A stretch of DNA of 64,000 nt from Natronoflexus pectinivorans (GTDB lineage: Bacteria > Bacteroidota > Bacteroidia > Bacteroidales > Marinilabiliaceae): positions 62,001 through 126,000 of the forward strand of contig NZ_SLWK01000008.1 of assembly GCF_004345615.1 (NCBI RefSeq). Reading direction: 5' to 3'. Both the position numbers and the translations under genes were made by a program. Under the pieces are notes generated by a model. The model ran no database searches. It saw nothing but the letters and a program-made list of their open reading frames with translations, and had not been told where the DNA came from. Positions 55,622 through 64,000 of the stretch are shown here, one piece after another. Each line of letters opens with the position of its first letter. Within the stretch, counting starts at the first letter, position 1.

Positions 55622-56407
55622 ATGCGATTAATTATCAAACCCGATTATGGCACCGTCTCTGAATGGATTGCCAAATATATTGTTCAAAAAATCAATCTAC
55701 ACAATGGTGACAAGCCCTTTGTTTTGGGGCTACCAACCGGTTCTTCACCGCTTGGTGTGTATCGGGAGCTGATCCGATTGTATGAGAATAAAAAAGTCTC
55801 CTTTCAAAATGTTGTGACCTTTAATATGGATGAGTACATTGGTTTGGAGAAGGGGCATGCTCAGAGCTACCGCACGTTTATGGAGGAAAATTTTTTCAAC
55901 CATGTTGATATCCTGCCCGAAAATTGTCACATCCCTGACGGGAATTCTTGCGACATAAATCGGGAGTGTATTCAATACGAAGAAAAAATCCTTCAATATG
56001 GAGGTATTGATCTTTTTCTTGGTGGCGTAGGAGAGGACGGACACATCGCATTTAATGAACCCGGATCATCATTGCAATCTAAGACGCGGATAAAAACTCT
56101 AACCAACGATACAATTTTGAATAATGCGCGGTTTTTCAATAACAACCCTTCTGATGTGCCAAAAACAGCTATAACCGTTGGTGTGTCAACCATTATGAGT
56201 GCCCGGGAAGTAATTATTATAGCTTGTGGTCACAACAAAGCCCGCTCACTTAAAAAGGGCGTGGAGGGTTCTGTAAATCAAATGTGGACCATTTCTGCAT
56301 TGCAACTGCATCCTAAAGGAATCATTGTATGCGATGAAGACGCTACAACTGAATTAAAAGTAGGCACCTACCGTTATTTTAAGGAGATAGAAGGAAATAT
56401 TATTTAA
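55622..56407 (+). CDS. nagB: Glucosamine-6-phosphate deaminase
   Basis: 261 residues, the usual size. Converts glucosamine-6-phosphate to fructose-6-phosphate and ammonia in the cytoplasm. Family motifs are present: [14 protein letters not shown] at the phosphate-binding start, [10 protein letters not shown] with the catalytic Asp, and [17 protein letters not shown] with the Asp/His/Glu of the active site (E. coli 141, 143 and 148). [12 protein letters not shown] follows. It ends with a strong terminator 50 nt downstream. Its presence inside a pectin locus is unexpected and may reflect an amino-sugar component in the target polysaccharide or a separate transcription unit. Confidence 0.95.
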   Translation: MRLIIKPDYGTVSEWIAKYIVQKINLHNGDKPFVLGLPTGSSPLGVYRELIRLYENKKVSFQNVVTFNMDEYIGLEKGHAQSYRTFMEENFFNHVDILPENCHIPDGNSCDINRECIQYEEKILQYGGIDLFLGGVGEDGHIAFNEPGSSLQSKTRIKTLTNDTILNNARFFNNNPSDVPKTAITVGVSTIMSAREVIIIACGHNKARSLKKGVEGSVNQMWTISALQLHPKGIIVCDEDATTELKVGTYRYFKEIEGNII

Positions 56408-56456
56408 CTCATTTTCCCTTTTTTACGAGGAAGGAAGTTAATTAAAATGTTTTGCA

Positions 56457-56481
56457 ACCCCCCGGACAATGTCCGGGGGGT
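56457..56481 (+). terminator. Terminator after nagB
   Basis: Perfect 11-bp stem ACCCCCCGGAC-like arm and GTCCGGGGGGT arm with an AAT loop, followed by ATTTTTAT. Confidence 0.9.
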
Positions 56482-56510
56482 ATTTTTATGAGTAGTAATT
56501 TCGGTGTTTC

Positions 56511-56530
56511 TTTAAACCAATTGGTTTAAA
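56511..56530 (+). promoter_or_regulatory. 20-bp perfect palindrome, candidate operator of the PL1 gene
   Basis: TTTAAACCAA is followed directly by its exact reverse complement TTGGTTTAAA. It is 383 nt before the PL1 lyase start, downstream of the nagB terminator. The regulator is unknown. It differs from the LacI-type site at 46439 (no central CG with TGnAA arms). Confidence 0.55.
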
Positions 56531-56912
56531 TTCTCAATAATTAATTACTGATTATTGTTATTTATTGTAATAGAGGAGTTTGAGTGAATGGAGCGCTTCT
56601 TGTGTTTATTTGTATAGAGCCAAATGTTAAGGGATGTTATTAATTTGTCTTATTAATTTGGATAATTTAACACTACTATGAAAGGTATTTAAAAGGTAGT
56701 TTTGTCCGGTCACTTTTATTCAAGTGACCCTCCTCTGAAACTTACCACTATTGAACGATTTGGGTATGCCCTGATTTTTGTAATCATTTATTGCAGAAGA
56801 GCTGATCTTTTGTGTGATTGCGTAGAAATTTCAACCCATGCGTTTTTATTGCAATTAATTCTTGTACCTGCCTTAATTGGCGTTATAATAACCAAAATGA
56901 AAATCTATAAAA
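56531..56912. other. Leader region of the PL1 gene
   Basis: AT-rich sequence with no accepted gene. A 78-codon frame at 56702-56938 overlaps the lyase start and begins on the -7 box, so it is not called. TAGTTTTG at 56697-56704 fits TAnnTTTG, giving a leader of about 200 nt. Confidence 0.45.
56697..56704 (+). promoter_or_regulatory. -7 promoter box for the PL1 gene
   Basis: TAGTTTTG fits TAnnTTTG. No clear -33 partner. It lies about 170 nt after the perfect palindrome. Confidence 0.4.
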
Positions 56913-59306
56913 ATGAAGCGAATCCTATTTTTTACTAAAGTCAGTTTGTTATTGATTTTATTTATGTTAATTCCAGTTGTTCATGCACAACAGGTCACAG
57001 GCAATTTACTAACAGAAGCCGCTACTTCTGTTGATTTTGACGAACGCTCCTTTTATATGCTTGTTAACCGCGAAACAGGTCAGGCAATGGATGTTGAAGG
57101 ACGCAGTATTATGAACGATATAAACATCATTGTTGCAGATGCCGATTATTCCATGCACCAGGTTTGGAGAATGGATGATATGGGCGGGGATGTTTTCAAC
57201 CTGGCGAATGGCCACAGTGATAAAGTGGTGCGCAATCGCGATGGCAATGTGAGGCAGGAGCGCAGGGGGAGCAGCAACCACCACCGCTGGAAAATTGAAC
57301 ACATTGAGGGAACATATTTCCGTCTGGTCAATGCTGCATCCAGTAATGTAGTTTTAGCGGTTGATGGAAATAATGTGGTTGGAGCTGCTCCCAATGGCAG
57401 TGCAGCCCAGCAATGGCAAATTTTAAGAGTTTATGCAGAGCCCATCGTGCCTGATTTTAATTTGCAGGGTTTTGCCTCTGTTGGACATGGAACTACCGGT
57501 GGAGCAGGCGGCGATGTGGTTGTTGTTAACAATGAGGCCGATCTGATTCATTATATGCAGCATCAGGATCCATATATCATTTTGATTGATGGTACCATTA
57601 CTTTAGGTCCCGGAAACCACCACAGTCCTTCGGATAATATGCACAGTATTGCACCAAATAAAACCCTGTTTGGTTTGGAGGGAGCAACCATTAAAGGAGG
57701 AGGATTTAATATCCGTGGAACCAGAAACAATGGTGTAGGAGAGGTTACCCGAAGCAACATCATCATTCGTAATCTTACATTTGAAGGGCCTTCTCCGGAT
57801 GATTTTATAAATATTGAATGGGGTGCAAGTCATGTATGGATTGATCATAATACGTTTAACGGACCAAACAACGATGGAATTGTTGATGTTAAAAGGGAAT
57901 CTAGCTTTATAACCATTTCCTGGAATATTATTAACACCAACCATAAAACCATGTTGCTGGGACATGATGACAGTCATCATCATGACCGGGGTTTCTTAAA
58001 AGTTACTTATCATCACAATTATATTTATAATTCTCAATCACGTCATCCACGCATGCGGTATGGTCGTGCACACTTGTTTAATAATTATTTTAAAGAGATT
58101 GGTGATTACGTGATGGGACCCGGAATTGAAGCTGAAATCGTTTCAGAAAACAATCATGTATGGGAATCCGGCAGGTTTACCGATTGGTATCATGCAACGG
58201 GTAAAGTGCTGGAGAGAGGACAGGGAAGTTTGATTAACAGAATCAATCATGACCACGATCCGCGAATTGTTACCAGTGAATTAGAATGGGGACCTGAGGA
58301 TTATTATTCATACACTTTATATCCGGCTTTGAGTGTACGCGACATGGTGCAGACTTATGCAGGAGCGGGAGTCCTGTCATGGGGAGATCCTATGCCTGAG
58401 TCTTATACTTTGACATCCTCAGTTCAAGGTCAGGGCAGTGTGAATCCTGCCTCCGGATCTTTTGCGAAGAACAGCGAAGTGCAAATTACTGCAACTCCAG
58501 CATCGGGATGGCAATTTGATGGCTGGAGTGGTGATGCTTCCGGAACAGACAATCCTTTGACTTTGGTCATGAACAGCAATAAGTCAGTAACTGCTACATT
58601 CATTGAGATTCCGGGAGGTGGTGATAATGGAGATGGACAAATAGGGTGGAAGATCCTTTATGACTGGAATTTCTCAGCTATGCCTGAATATGCATCAAAT
58701 TTTTCAGTTTCGGGTTCACAAATCATTGCCGGAGTTACCTTATACAATAACATTGAGGTTGATGGTATGGCTGATCGCAGTTCTGAAATTGACGGCGTAA
58801 CCTATACCTACAATCGCAGGGTTAAGTTTGGAGGGGCAGGTTCTTTCAGTGGAGGCAATCCAACCGCAAGAGTTTTTGCCTTTCCGGTATCGGGAGATGT
58901 AAAGATTACTGTTGTTCACCAATCGGCCAGTTCTAGTGAAGATAGAGTGCTTCGCATCGCACATGGAGCCAACCAGGTTCTTGAAACTTTCACATCACCG
59001 CGAAGCCCACATGCGATGGATGTTTATTACTACACCGGCGATGCTACAACCATTTATCTCTACTCACAAAGCAGTGGGATAAATTTATATCATGTTCGTG
59101 TTGAAGAACCTGATTATGGATCTTCAACTACCATGAAGGAATTACAGCCTTTTAGTAAAGTAGTAGTTTCTGTAAATTATTACAATCTGAATGGTGTAAA
59201 TCTGGGTAAGAATTTTGATGCATTACCTGCCGGATTTTATATCAAAGTAAAACAGTTTGAAGATGGCTCTTTCAAAACCAAAAAGGTTTTAAAAGAGAGA
59301 AGATAA
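56913..59306 (+). CDS. Secreted multidomain pectate lyase, family PL1, with T9SS-type tail
   Basis: 797 residues. Signal peptide (LLLILFMLIPVVHAQ). Residues ~45-175 form a ricin-B-like lectin domain (YMLVNRETGQAMDVEG, HHRWKIEHIEGTYFRLVN). The PL1 parallel beta-helix (~185-480) shows VWIDHNTF, GIVDVKRESSFITISWN and RHPRMRYGRAHLFNNY, the last with the catalytic Arg. Next come a bacterial repeat domain (~495-560, YTLTSSVQGQGSVNPASG) and a ~150-residue beta-rich domain (~582-733), also found three times in the next gene. The C-terminal ~55 residues (VNYYNLNGVNLGKNF, LPAGFYIKVK) look like a T9SS sorting domain. The enzyme cuts homogalacturonan by beta-elimination outside the cell. Confidence 0.93.
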   Translation: MKRILFFTKVSLLLILFMLIPVVHAQQVTGNLLTEAATSVDFDERSFYMLVNRETGQAMDVEGRSIMNDINIIVADADYSMHQVWRMDDMGGDVFNLANGHSDKVVRNRDGNVRQERRGSSNHHRWKIEHIEGTYFRLVNAASSNVVLAVDGNNVVGAAPNGSAAQQWQILRVYAEPIVPDFNLQGFASVGHGTTGGAGGDVVVVNNEADLIHYMQHQDPYIILIDGTITLGPGNHHSPSDNMHSIAPNKTLFGLEGATIKGGGFNIRGTRNNGVGEVTRSNIIIRNLTFEGPSPDDFINIEWGASHVWIDHNTFNGPNNDGIVDVKRESSFITISWNIINTNHKTMLLGHDDSHHHDRGFLKVTYHHNYIYNSQSRHPRMRYGRAHLFNNYFKEIGDYVMGPGIEAEIVSENNHVWESGRFTDWYHATGKVLERGQGSLINRINHDHDPRIVTSELEWGPEDYYSYTLYPALSVRDMVQTYAGAGVLSWGDPMPESYTLTSSVQGQGSVNPASGSFAKNSEVQITATPASGWQFDGWSGDASGTDNPLTLVMNSNKSVTATFIEIPGGGDNGDGQIGWKILYDWNFSAMPEYASNFSVSGSQIIAGVTLYNNIEVDGMADRSSEIDGVTYTYNRRVKFGGAGSFSGGNPTARVFAFPVSGDVKITVVHQSASSSEDRVLRIAHGANQVLETFTSPRSPHAMDVYYYTGDATTIYLYSQSSGINLYHVRVEEPDYGSSTTMKELQPFSKVVVSVNYYNLNGVNLGKNFDALPAGFYIKVKQFEDGSFKTKKVLKERR

Positions 59307-59336
59307 TCAGTCTGTTAATATTATCATAGAACAAAA

Positions 59337-59394
59337 TAACCGCTAAGCGAGATTCACCAGAGCTATTTTGCCTGAGAATATTGTTTAGCGGTTA
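59337..59394 (+). terminator. Inverted repeat between the two lyase genes
   Basis: TAACCGCTAA (59337-59346) pairs with TTAGCGGTTA (59385-59394) across 38 nt, followed by ATTGTTTATAAG. A weak terminator or mRNA-stabilising structure; readthrough to the PL9 gene is likely. Confidence 0.4.
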
Positions 59395-59468
59395 ATTGTT
59401 TATAAGATTATATAGTTGTCAGATTGCGAATTGCAGCATTTTTTGTTAATAATCAATAATCCATTTTT

Positions 59469-62400
59469 ATGAAGAAGATTTTATTTACTTTTTTGTCTGT
59501 GTTATTTGTGTCACTGTCTGTGGCAAATAATACGATATATGTTTCCCCATCAGGGAACGACTCTAATTCCGGAACGATTAGCAGTCCGGTTGCTACTCTA
59601 AATAGAGCCCTATCTATGATAAGCCCTGGGGATGAGATTGTAATGAGAGGAGGCAGGTATTACCACAACTCAAGAATAACCATCAATACCAACTTAAGTG
59701 GTAACGCTTCACGCAGAACAGTTTTGCGTGCTTACGAAAACGAAGTGCCAATACTTGATTTTTGGGCGCAGGAGGAGTTGTCGGGGCGCGATGGATTGCG
59801 ATTGTTGGCCAATTACTGGCATATTATTGGAATACATATTCATGGTGCCGGAGGAAATGGTTTTCGGATAGAGGGTAGTTATAATATATTGGAAAACTGT
59901 GTGGCCTATAGAAACCGTCTTACCGGAATTCATATTGAAAGTCGGGATCCTGCACCAAGGGCCTCCCATAACTTGATTAAAAATTGCGATAGTTATCACA
60001 ATTTCAATTGGCGTGGGAGAGTTGGTAATATGTCCGATGGCTTTGCCGCTAAGTATGATATTGGTCCTGGGAACCATTTTTATGGTTGTCGTTCGTGGGG
60101 TAATTCCGATGACGGTTTTGATTTTTGGAGAGCACGGAATACCATTATTGTAGAGAAGTGTTGGGCATTTGGGAATGGAGATATATCAGTATTTGAAAGT
60201 TATTTTAGCAATAACCAGACCCAGCTGAACAGATTAAGATCTGAGTTTGATGGAGGTGGGAATGGTTTTAAGTTGGGAGGTGATCATCAACCGGGGCCGC
60301 ATATCGTAAAACGATCAATGGCATTTGATAATACCGGAAAAGGTTTTGACCATAACAACAATACCGGTGCAATGACTTTTATTCATAATACTGCATATAA
60401 CAATGATCGAAACTATGTTTTTCCCAATAATCCTTCTTCCGGTCGCACTGTTTTCCAAAATAATCTGAGCGCAAATTCTCGAGTTATTGCTCAAACGCCA
60501 TCGAACGCCCTTTTACAGGGAAACAGCTGGCAAAGAGGAACGGTAACCAATAGCATGTTTCAAAGTGTTAATACCTCACTCGCCCGTCAACCTCGTCAAG
60601 CGGATGGTTCATTGCCTGAAACAGCTTTATTCAAACTGGTTGATGGTAGTTTTCTTATAAATGGAGGCGTTGATATTGGTGAGTCTTTTAGTGGTACGGC
60701 TCCTGATATAGGGGCTTATGAGTTTGGTGTTGTATCGCTTCCTCCACCTCCACCAAGTGGTGGTACTCCTTCGTCTCAGGACTGGAATTTTAGTGCCATG
60801 CCGCAATATGCTTCAAACTTTTCTGTTAGCGGATCAAGAATAATTTCCGGTGCAACACTCTATAACGGTATCGAAGTTGACGGTATGGCAGAAAGAACTG
60901 CCACCATTAACGGGGTGACTTACACTTATAATCGTCGGGTTAAGCTAAATGGCACCGGTCAATTCAATGGACAGCAGCCCACCGATCGGGTTTTTGCTTT
61001 TGATGTTCCCGGAGATGCAACCATCACCATCGTTTGCCAATCAGCTAATAGTAGTCAGAATCGCAGTTTGAGAATTGCAGACGGATCAAATAATGTTCTG
61101 CAAACGGTGTCAGCTCCAGGAAGCAATCTGGCAATGTCGGTATATGAATATGTAGGAGCTCCAACAACGATTTTTCTTTACTCTCCAAACAGTGGTGTTA
61201 ATCTTTATCACGTCAGAGTTGAATCAAAGAAACCTGAAATGTTTTCTCTTAACATCAATGCCTCAAATGGAGCAGTTATGCCTTCAGATGGTGAATTTGA
61301 GAGTGGAAGTGAATTACAGTTGAACGCAATCCCGGATAGCGGATATGCTTTTAGCCACTGGACTGGAGATCTTAGCGGAACCAGTAATCCTATTGTGTTA
61401 ACCATCGAGTCGGACATTAATGCAACAGCTCATTTTGTCCCCGTGGATCAGGGAGACGGAAGTTCGCCGGGTAATGGCTCAGGTTTGTACGACTGGAATT
61501 TTAGTGCCATGCCACAATATGCATCAAACTTTTCTGTTAATGGATCGCAAACTATTGCTGGGGCTACGCTTTACAATGGTATTGATGTGGATGGAATGAG
61601 CGCCCGCAGTGTGACAATGGATGGGGTTAGTTATACCTATAATCGAAGGGTGAAACTGAACGGTTCCGGTCAGTTTAGTGGTCAACAACCGACTGGAAGG
61701 GTTGTTGCTTTCGATGTTTCGGGAGATGCAACCATAACTATTGTTTGTCAATCTGCCAGCAGCAGCCAAAACCGTGTTCTAAGAATTGCTGATGGATCAA
61801 ATAACGTTCTACATACAGTACCAGCTCCCGGAAGCAATTTAGCCATGTCGGTTTATCAATACACTGGTGGTGCAACCACTATCTTTCTTTATTCTCCTGA
61901 TAGTGGGGTGAATTTATACCACGTTAGGGTCGAGGTTGACAATCAGCAAATTGCAAACGATTGGTATTTTACAGAAATGCCTGCCTATTCATCAAATTTT
62001 GCTGTAAATGGATCGCAAACTATTGCAGGAGCTGTGCTCTACAATGGCATTGAAGTTGATGGCATGTCTGCAAGAAGTCAGGATATTGGTGGCCAGATCT
62101 ACACTTACACCCGACGAGTTAAACTCAACGGTACGGGGCAGTTCAGTGGACAACAGCCTGTTGGGCGTGTTTTTGCATTCGATGTAGCTGGAAACTCAAG
62201 AATTACCGTTGTTTGTCAGTCTGCCAGCAGTAGTTCTAATCGCATCCTTAACATTGCCACTTCTCCAAACAATGTGTTGCAAACTATTTCGGCTCCAGGT
62301 GCTAACCTTCAAAAATCGGTTTACAACTATTTCGGCGGGGCAACCACTATTTATCTGTTCTCTCCAAACAGCGGAGTTAATTTGTATCATGTAAGGGTTG

Positions 62401-62624
62401 AAAATATTACAGAAGGCCCAATGAATGCCATACAAAATGTACCGACTTTTATTCCCGAGAATAGATATGCAAACGACGATATTGAGTCCATTACATATTA
62501 TAATCTGAATGGAGTTAAAGTAGGAAATGATTTTAACAGACTGCCTCCAGGAATCTTTATCCAATTGACCAGATGTAAGGATGGTTATGTGAAGAGTAGT
62601 AAGGTTGTTGTAAGTGACAGATGA
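59469..62624 (+). CDS. Secreted multidomain pectate lyase, family PL9, with three repeated C-terminal domains and T9SS-type tail
   Basis: 1,051 residues. Signal peptide (ILFTFLSVLFVSLSVAN). Residues ~22-420 are a right-handed beta-helix of the PL9 type: TIYVSPSGNDSNSGTISSPV, PGDEIVMRGGRYYH, MSDGFAAKYDIGPGNHFYGC followed by NSDDGFDFWRA, and GNGFKLGGDH. These carry the clustered Asp and the Lys used by Pel9A-like enzymes. Then come three copies of a ~150-residue domain (nt 60780-61225, 61487-61940 and 61954-62407), each opening with W-x-F-x2-MP-x-Y-x-SNF and closing with SGVNLYHVRVE. A bacterial repeat domain lies between copies 1 and 2. The end (ESITYYNLNGVKVGND, LPPGIFIQL) is T9SS-like. The enzyme cleaves pectate outside the cell. 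Confidence 0.92.
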   Translation: MKKILFTFLSVLFVSLSVANNTIYVSPSGNDSNSGTISSPVATLNRALSMISPGDEIVMRGGRYYHNSRITINTNLSGNASRRTVLRAYENEVPILDFWAQEELSGRDGLRLLANYWHIIGIHIHGAGGNGFRIEGSYNILENCVAYRNRLTGIHIESRDPAPRASHNLIKNCDSYHNFNWRGRVGNMSDGFAAKYDIGPGNHFYGCRSWGNSDDGFDFWRARNTIIVEKCWAFGNGDISVFESYFSNNQTQLNRLRSEFDGGGNGFKLGGDHQPGPHIVKRSMAFDNTGKGFDHNNNTGAMTFIHNTAYNNDRNYVFPNNPSSGRTVFQNNLSANSRVIAQTPSNALLQGNSWQRGTVTNSMFQSVNTSLARQPRQADGSLPETALFKLVDGSFLINGGVDIGESFSGTAPDIGAYEFGVVSLPPPPPSGGTPSSQDWNFSAMPQYASNFSVSGSRIISGATLYNGIEVDGMAERTATINGVTYTYNRRVKLNGTGQFNGQQPTDRVFAFDVPGDATITIVCQSANSSQNRSLRIADGSNNVLQTVSAPGSNLAMSVYEYVGAPTTIFLYSPNSGVNLYHVRVESKKPEMFSLNINASNGAVMPSDGEFESGSELQLNAIPDSGYAFSHWTGDLSGTSNPIVLTIESDINATAHFVPVDQGDGSSPGNGSGLYDWNFSAMPQYASNFSVNGSQTIAGATLYNGIDVDGMSARSVTMDGVSYTYNRRVKLNGSGQFSGQQPTGRVVAFDVSGDATITIVCQSASSSQNRVLRIADGSNNVLHTVPAPGSNLAMSVYQYTGGATTIFLYSPDSGVNLYHVRVEVDNQQIANDWYFTEMPAYSSNFAVNGSQTIAGAVLYNGIEVDGMSARSQDIGGQIYTYTRRVKLNGTGQFSGQQPVGRVFAFDVAGNSRITVVCQSASSSSNRILNIATSPNNVLQTISAPGANLQKSVYNYFGGATTIYLFSPNSGVNLYHVRVENITEGPMNAIQNVPTFIPENRYANDDIESITYYNLNGVKVGNDFNRLPPGIFIQLTRCKDGYVKSSKVVVSDR

Positions 62625-62648
62625 TGAGGTGTTAATTATGTAAATTAG

Positions 62649-62676
62649 AAATGGCTATCCGTTCGGATAGCCATTT
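62649..62676 (+). terminator. Terminator after the PL9 gene
   Basis: Perfect 12-bp stem AAATGGCTATCC / GGATAGCCATTT with a GTTC loop, followed by TGTTTTC. Confidence 0.9.
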
Positions 62677-62771
62677 TGTTTTCTGATGAGAAGACTTCCG
62701 TTATTTTTAACAATTAAAGAAGTTTTTCTTTAATTAAGATTTCAGAATGACAATTATAAAAACTACTTTCT

Positions 62772-62779
62772 TATTTTTG
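62772..62779 (+). promoter_or_regulatory. -7 promoter box for ppc
   Basis: TATTTTTG fits TAnnTTTG about 100 nt before the ATG; the -33 element is not clear. Confidence 0.4.
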
Positions 62780-62880
62780 TTGCGGAAAATTGTACCAATG
62801 CATTTGTTGTTTATACAACAAAAGTATGAACTAACCACAGATATTATTGTTTAGAAACCGGGTACCAATCAATCAACTAA

Positions 62881-64000
62881 ATGAGAAAAGAGTTATCAGA
62901 TGTCGAAATAAAGCAAATAAAACAGCAGATTGAGAGCGATGGATTGCAGAAGATCAGTAAAGATTTAAATTCTGTATCTGTTTTTTTGCGAGAGGTTTTA
63001 AAGGATCTGAATGAAGATTCACTGGTTAAATTGCTTAACTCCATCCATGAAAAAAGCGGGGAGGTAAATCTTAATGATAAGGTTTCTGACGAGAAACTGG
63101 TGCAGGCTCTGAGTATTCTTTTTCAGTTGATGAATTTGGTGGAGGAGAATGCTGCCGCACAGTTTCGACGAAAGATTGAGAACAGATTGGGAGCATCCAG
63201 TATTAGAGGTTCCTGGTCCGAGACATTCAATAAGTGGAAAAAGCAGGGTTTAAACGAGGATCAGATCAGGGAGTTGCTTTCCAGAATTCACATCATGCCG
63301 GTTTTAACAGCACACCCTACTGAAGCAAAGCGTACAACCATCCTCAAACTGCACCGCGAGATATATCTTCAACTTGTCAAAAAAGAGAATGCTGTTTGGT
63401 CCGAAACCGAGCGGAAAGTGATCAATGCCACCATTCGGGCATTAATTGAACGATGGTGGAGAAGTGGGGAGGTTTATCGTGAAAAGCCCGATGTTCCCTC
63501 GGAACGCAGCAGTGTATTGCACTACTTTACAAGAGTGTTTCCAGAGGCCTTGAAATTGAGCGACGAAAGACTAAGATATACATGGAAGGCTTATGGCTTT
63601 GATCCAAAGAAGTTAAGTCGTCCTGAGCATTATCCCTTGCTCTCCTTCGGAAGTTGGGTGGGTGGCGATCGTGATGGCCATCCTTACGTTACAGCGGAAG
63701 TTACACGCGACACTTTAATGGAGCATCGTAAAGCGGCTTTTAGTTTGCTCGAAGGTCAGTTGGAAGCTTTGGCTTCCCAAATGAGTTTTTCAGATACCCG
63801 CAATCAGGTTCCTGAGAAACTGTACGAACGAATTGAAGAGATGTCGCTGAGCCTTCGTAAAGCCGGGTATAAAGCTGTATCAAGAAACCAACATGAACCG
63901 TGGAGGCAATTAGTGGAATTGATGCTTGCTAAATTGATCAATACCAGAAAGGAACGTGCACAATCGGGTGATATGGTTTATGACTCTTCTTTTCAGCTGC
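62881..64000 (+). CDS. ppc: Phosphoenolpyruvate carboxylase (3' end outside window)
   Basis: The frame from the ATG at 62881 (MRKELSDVEIKQIK) stays open to the end of the window, about 373 codons. The translation shows VLTAHPTEAKRTT, with the catalytic His of PEP carboxylase, and FGSWVGGDRDGHPYVT, the conserved glycine/Arg-Asp segment; LRYTWKAYGF and LSRPEHYPLLSFG lie between them. The enzyme joins bicarbonate to PEP to make oxaloacetate in the cytoplasm, refilling the TCA cycle. It is separated from the pectin locus by a terminator and is probably an independent gene. Full-length enzymes are ~850-950 residues, so over half lies beyond the edge. Confidence 0.95.
   Translation, partial: MRKELSDVEIKQIKQQIESDGLQKISKDLNSVSVFLREVLKDLNEDSLVKLLNSIHEKSGEVNLNDKVSDEKLVQALSILFQLMNLVEENAAAQFRRKIENRLGASSIRGSWSETFNKWKKQGLNEDQIRELLSRIHIMPVLTAHPTEAKRTTILKLHREIYLQLVKKENAVWSETERKVINATIRALIERWWRSGEVYREKPDVPSERSSVLHYFTRVFPEALKLSDERLRYTWKAYGFDPKKLSRPEHYPLLSFGSWVGGDRDGHPYVTAEVTRDTLMEHRKAAFSLLEGQLEALASQMSFSDTRNQVPEKLYERIEEMSLSLRKAGYKAVSRNQHEPWRQLVELMLAKLINTRKERAQSGDMVYDSSFQL

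Noticed and set aside
56702-56938. 78-codon open frame just before and overlapping the PL1 gene
   Set aside because: It begins at a non-ATG codon on the TAGTTTTG promoter box, overlaps the lyase start in another frame and has no recognisable features.

Overview
The window looks like a chromosomal piece of a Bacteroidota bacterium, probably a free-living polysaccharide degrader of the Marinilabiliales/Prolixibacteraceae type; the order-level placement is inference. The signs are SusC/SusD proteins, large secreted proteins with type IX secretion (T9SS)-style C-terminal tails, a TamB/TsaD neighbourhood, an AT-rich sequence, little Shine-Dalgarno signal, and several matches to the Bacteroidota -7 promoter box TAnnTTTG. 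The clearest match, TTTG-N19-TACATTTG, lies before two tRNA genes. No phage, insertion sequence, rRNA operon or CRISPR array was seen.

Region 1 (1-14.0 kb) holds two giant secreted adhesin-like proteins. The first is cut by the window edge. The second is about 3,575 residues long. Their last ~435 residues and 3' flanks are nearly identical, which indicates duplication or gene conversion. Region 2 (14.1-16.8 kb) is repeat-rich and carries a small minus-strand set: a PqqD-like protein, a 76-residue acidic peptide and an HPr-kinase-like protein. It looks like an unassigned peptide-modification (RiPP-like) locus. Region 3 (16.8-24.6 kb) is housekeeping and envelope: tsaD, and divergently tamB followed by an ExbB/ExbD/TonB-type energy-transduction operon. 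Region 4 (24.6-29.3 kb) has a 1.3-kb non-coding stretch with duplicated hairpin modules, then an Oar-like TonB-dependent receptor.

Region 5 (29.5-41.9 kb) is a long co-oriented run: an MMPL/RND exporter, a LolA-like protein, a TauE-like permease, a CdsA-like cytidylyltransferase, a SEC59/DGK1-like lipid kinase, a thioester-reductase-like SDR, a CDP-alcohol phosphatidyltransferase, a DUF5686 outer-membrane protein, a second SDR and a two-domain VOC protein. Taken together it suggests synthesis and export of a non-standard membrane lipid, although no single gene proves it. Region 6 (42-46 kb) has tRNA-Ser(GCU) and tRNA-Pro(UGG), a methyltransferase with a signal peptide, two decayed genes, an AI-2E-family permease and a DUF805 protein.

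Region 7 (46.4-62.7 kb) is a polysaccharide utilisation locus for pectin: SusC, SusD, a SusE-position lipoprotein, a Tat-lipoprotein GH88/105-like unsaturated uronyl hydrolase, a polysaccharide deacetylase lipoprotein, a glucosamine-6-phosphate deaminase, and two large secreted pectate lyases (PL1 and PL9). A LacI-type operator lies before susC and a 20-bp perfect palindrome lies before the PL1 gene. The lyases would cut homogalacturonan outside the cell, SusCD would import oligomers, and the GH88/105 enzyme would remove the unsaturated end sugar. The window ends inside ppc (PEP carboxylase).

The intergenic spaces carry several families of short dispersed repeats, densest between 14 and 17 kb.
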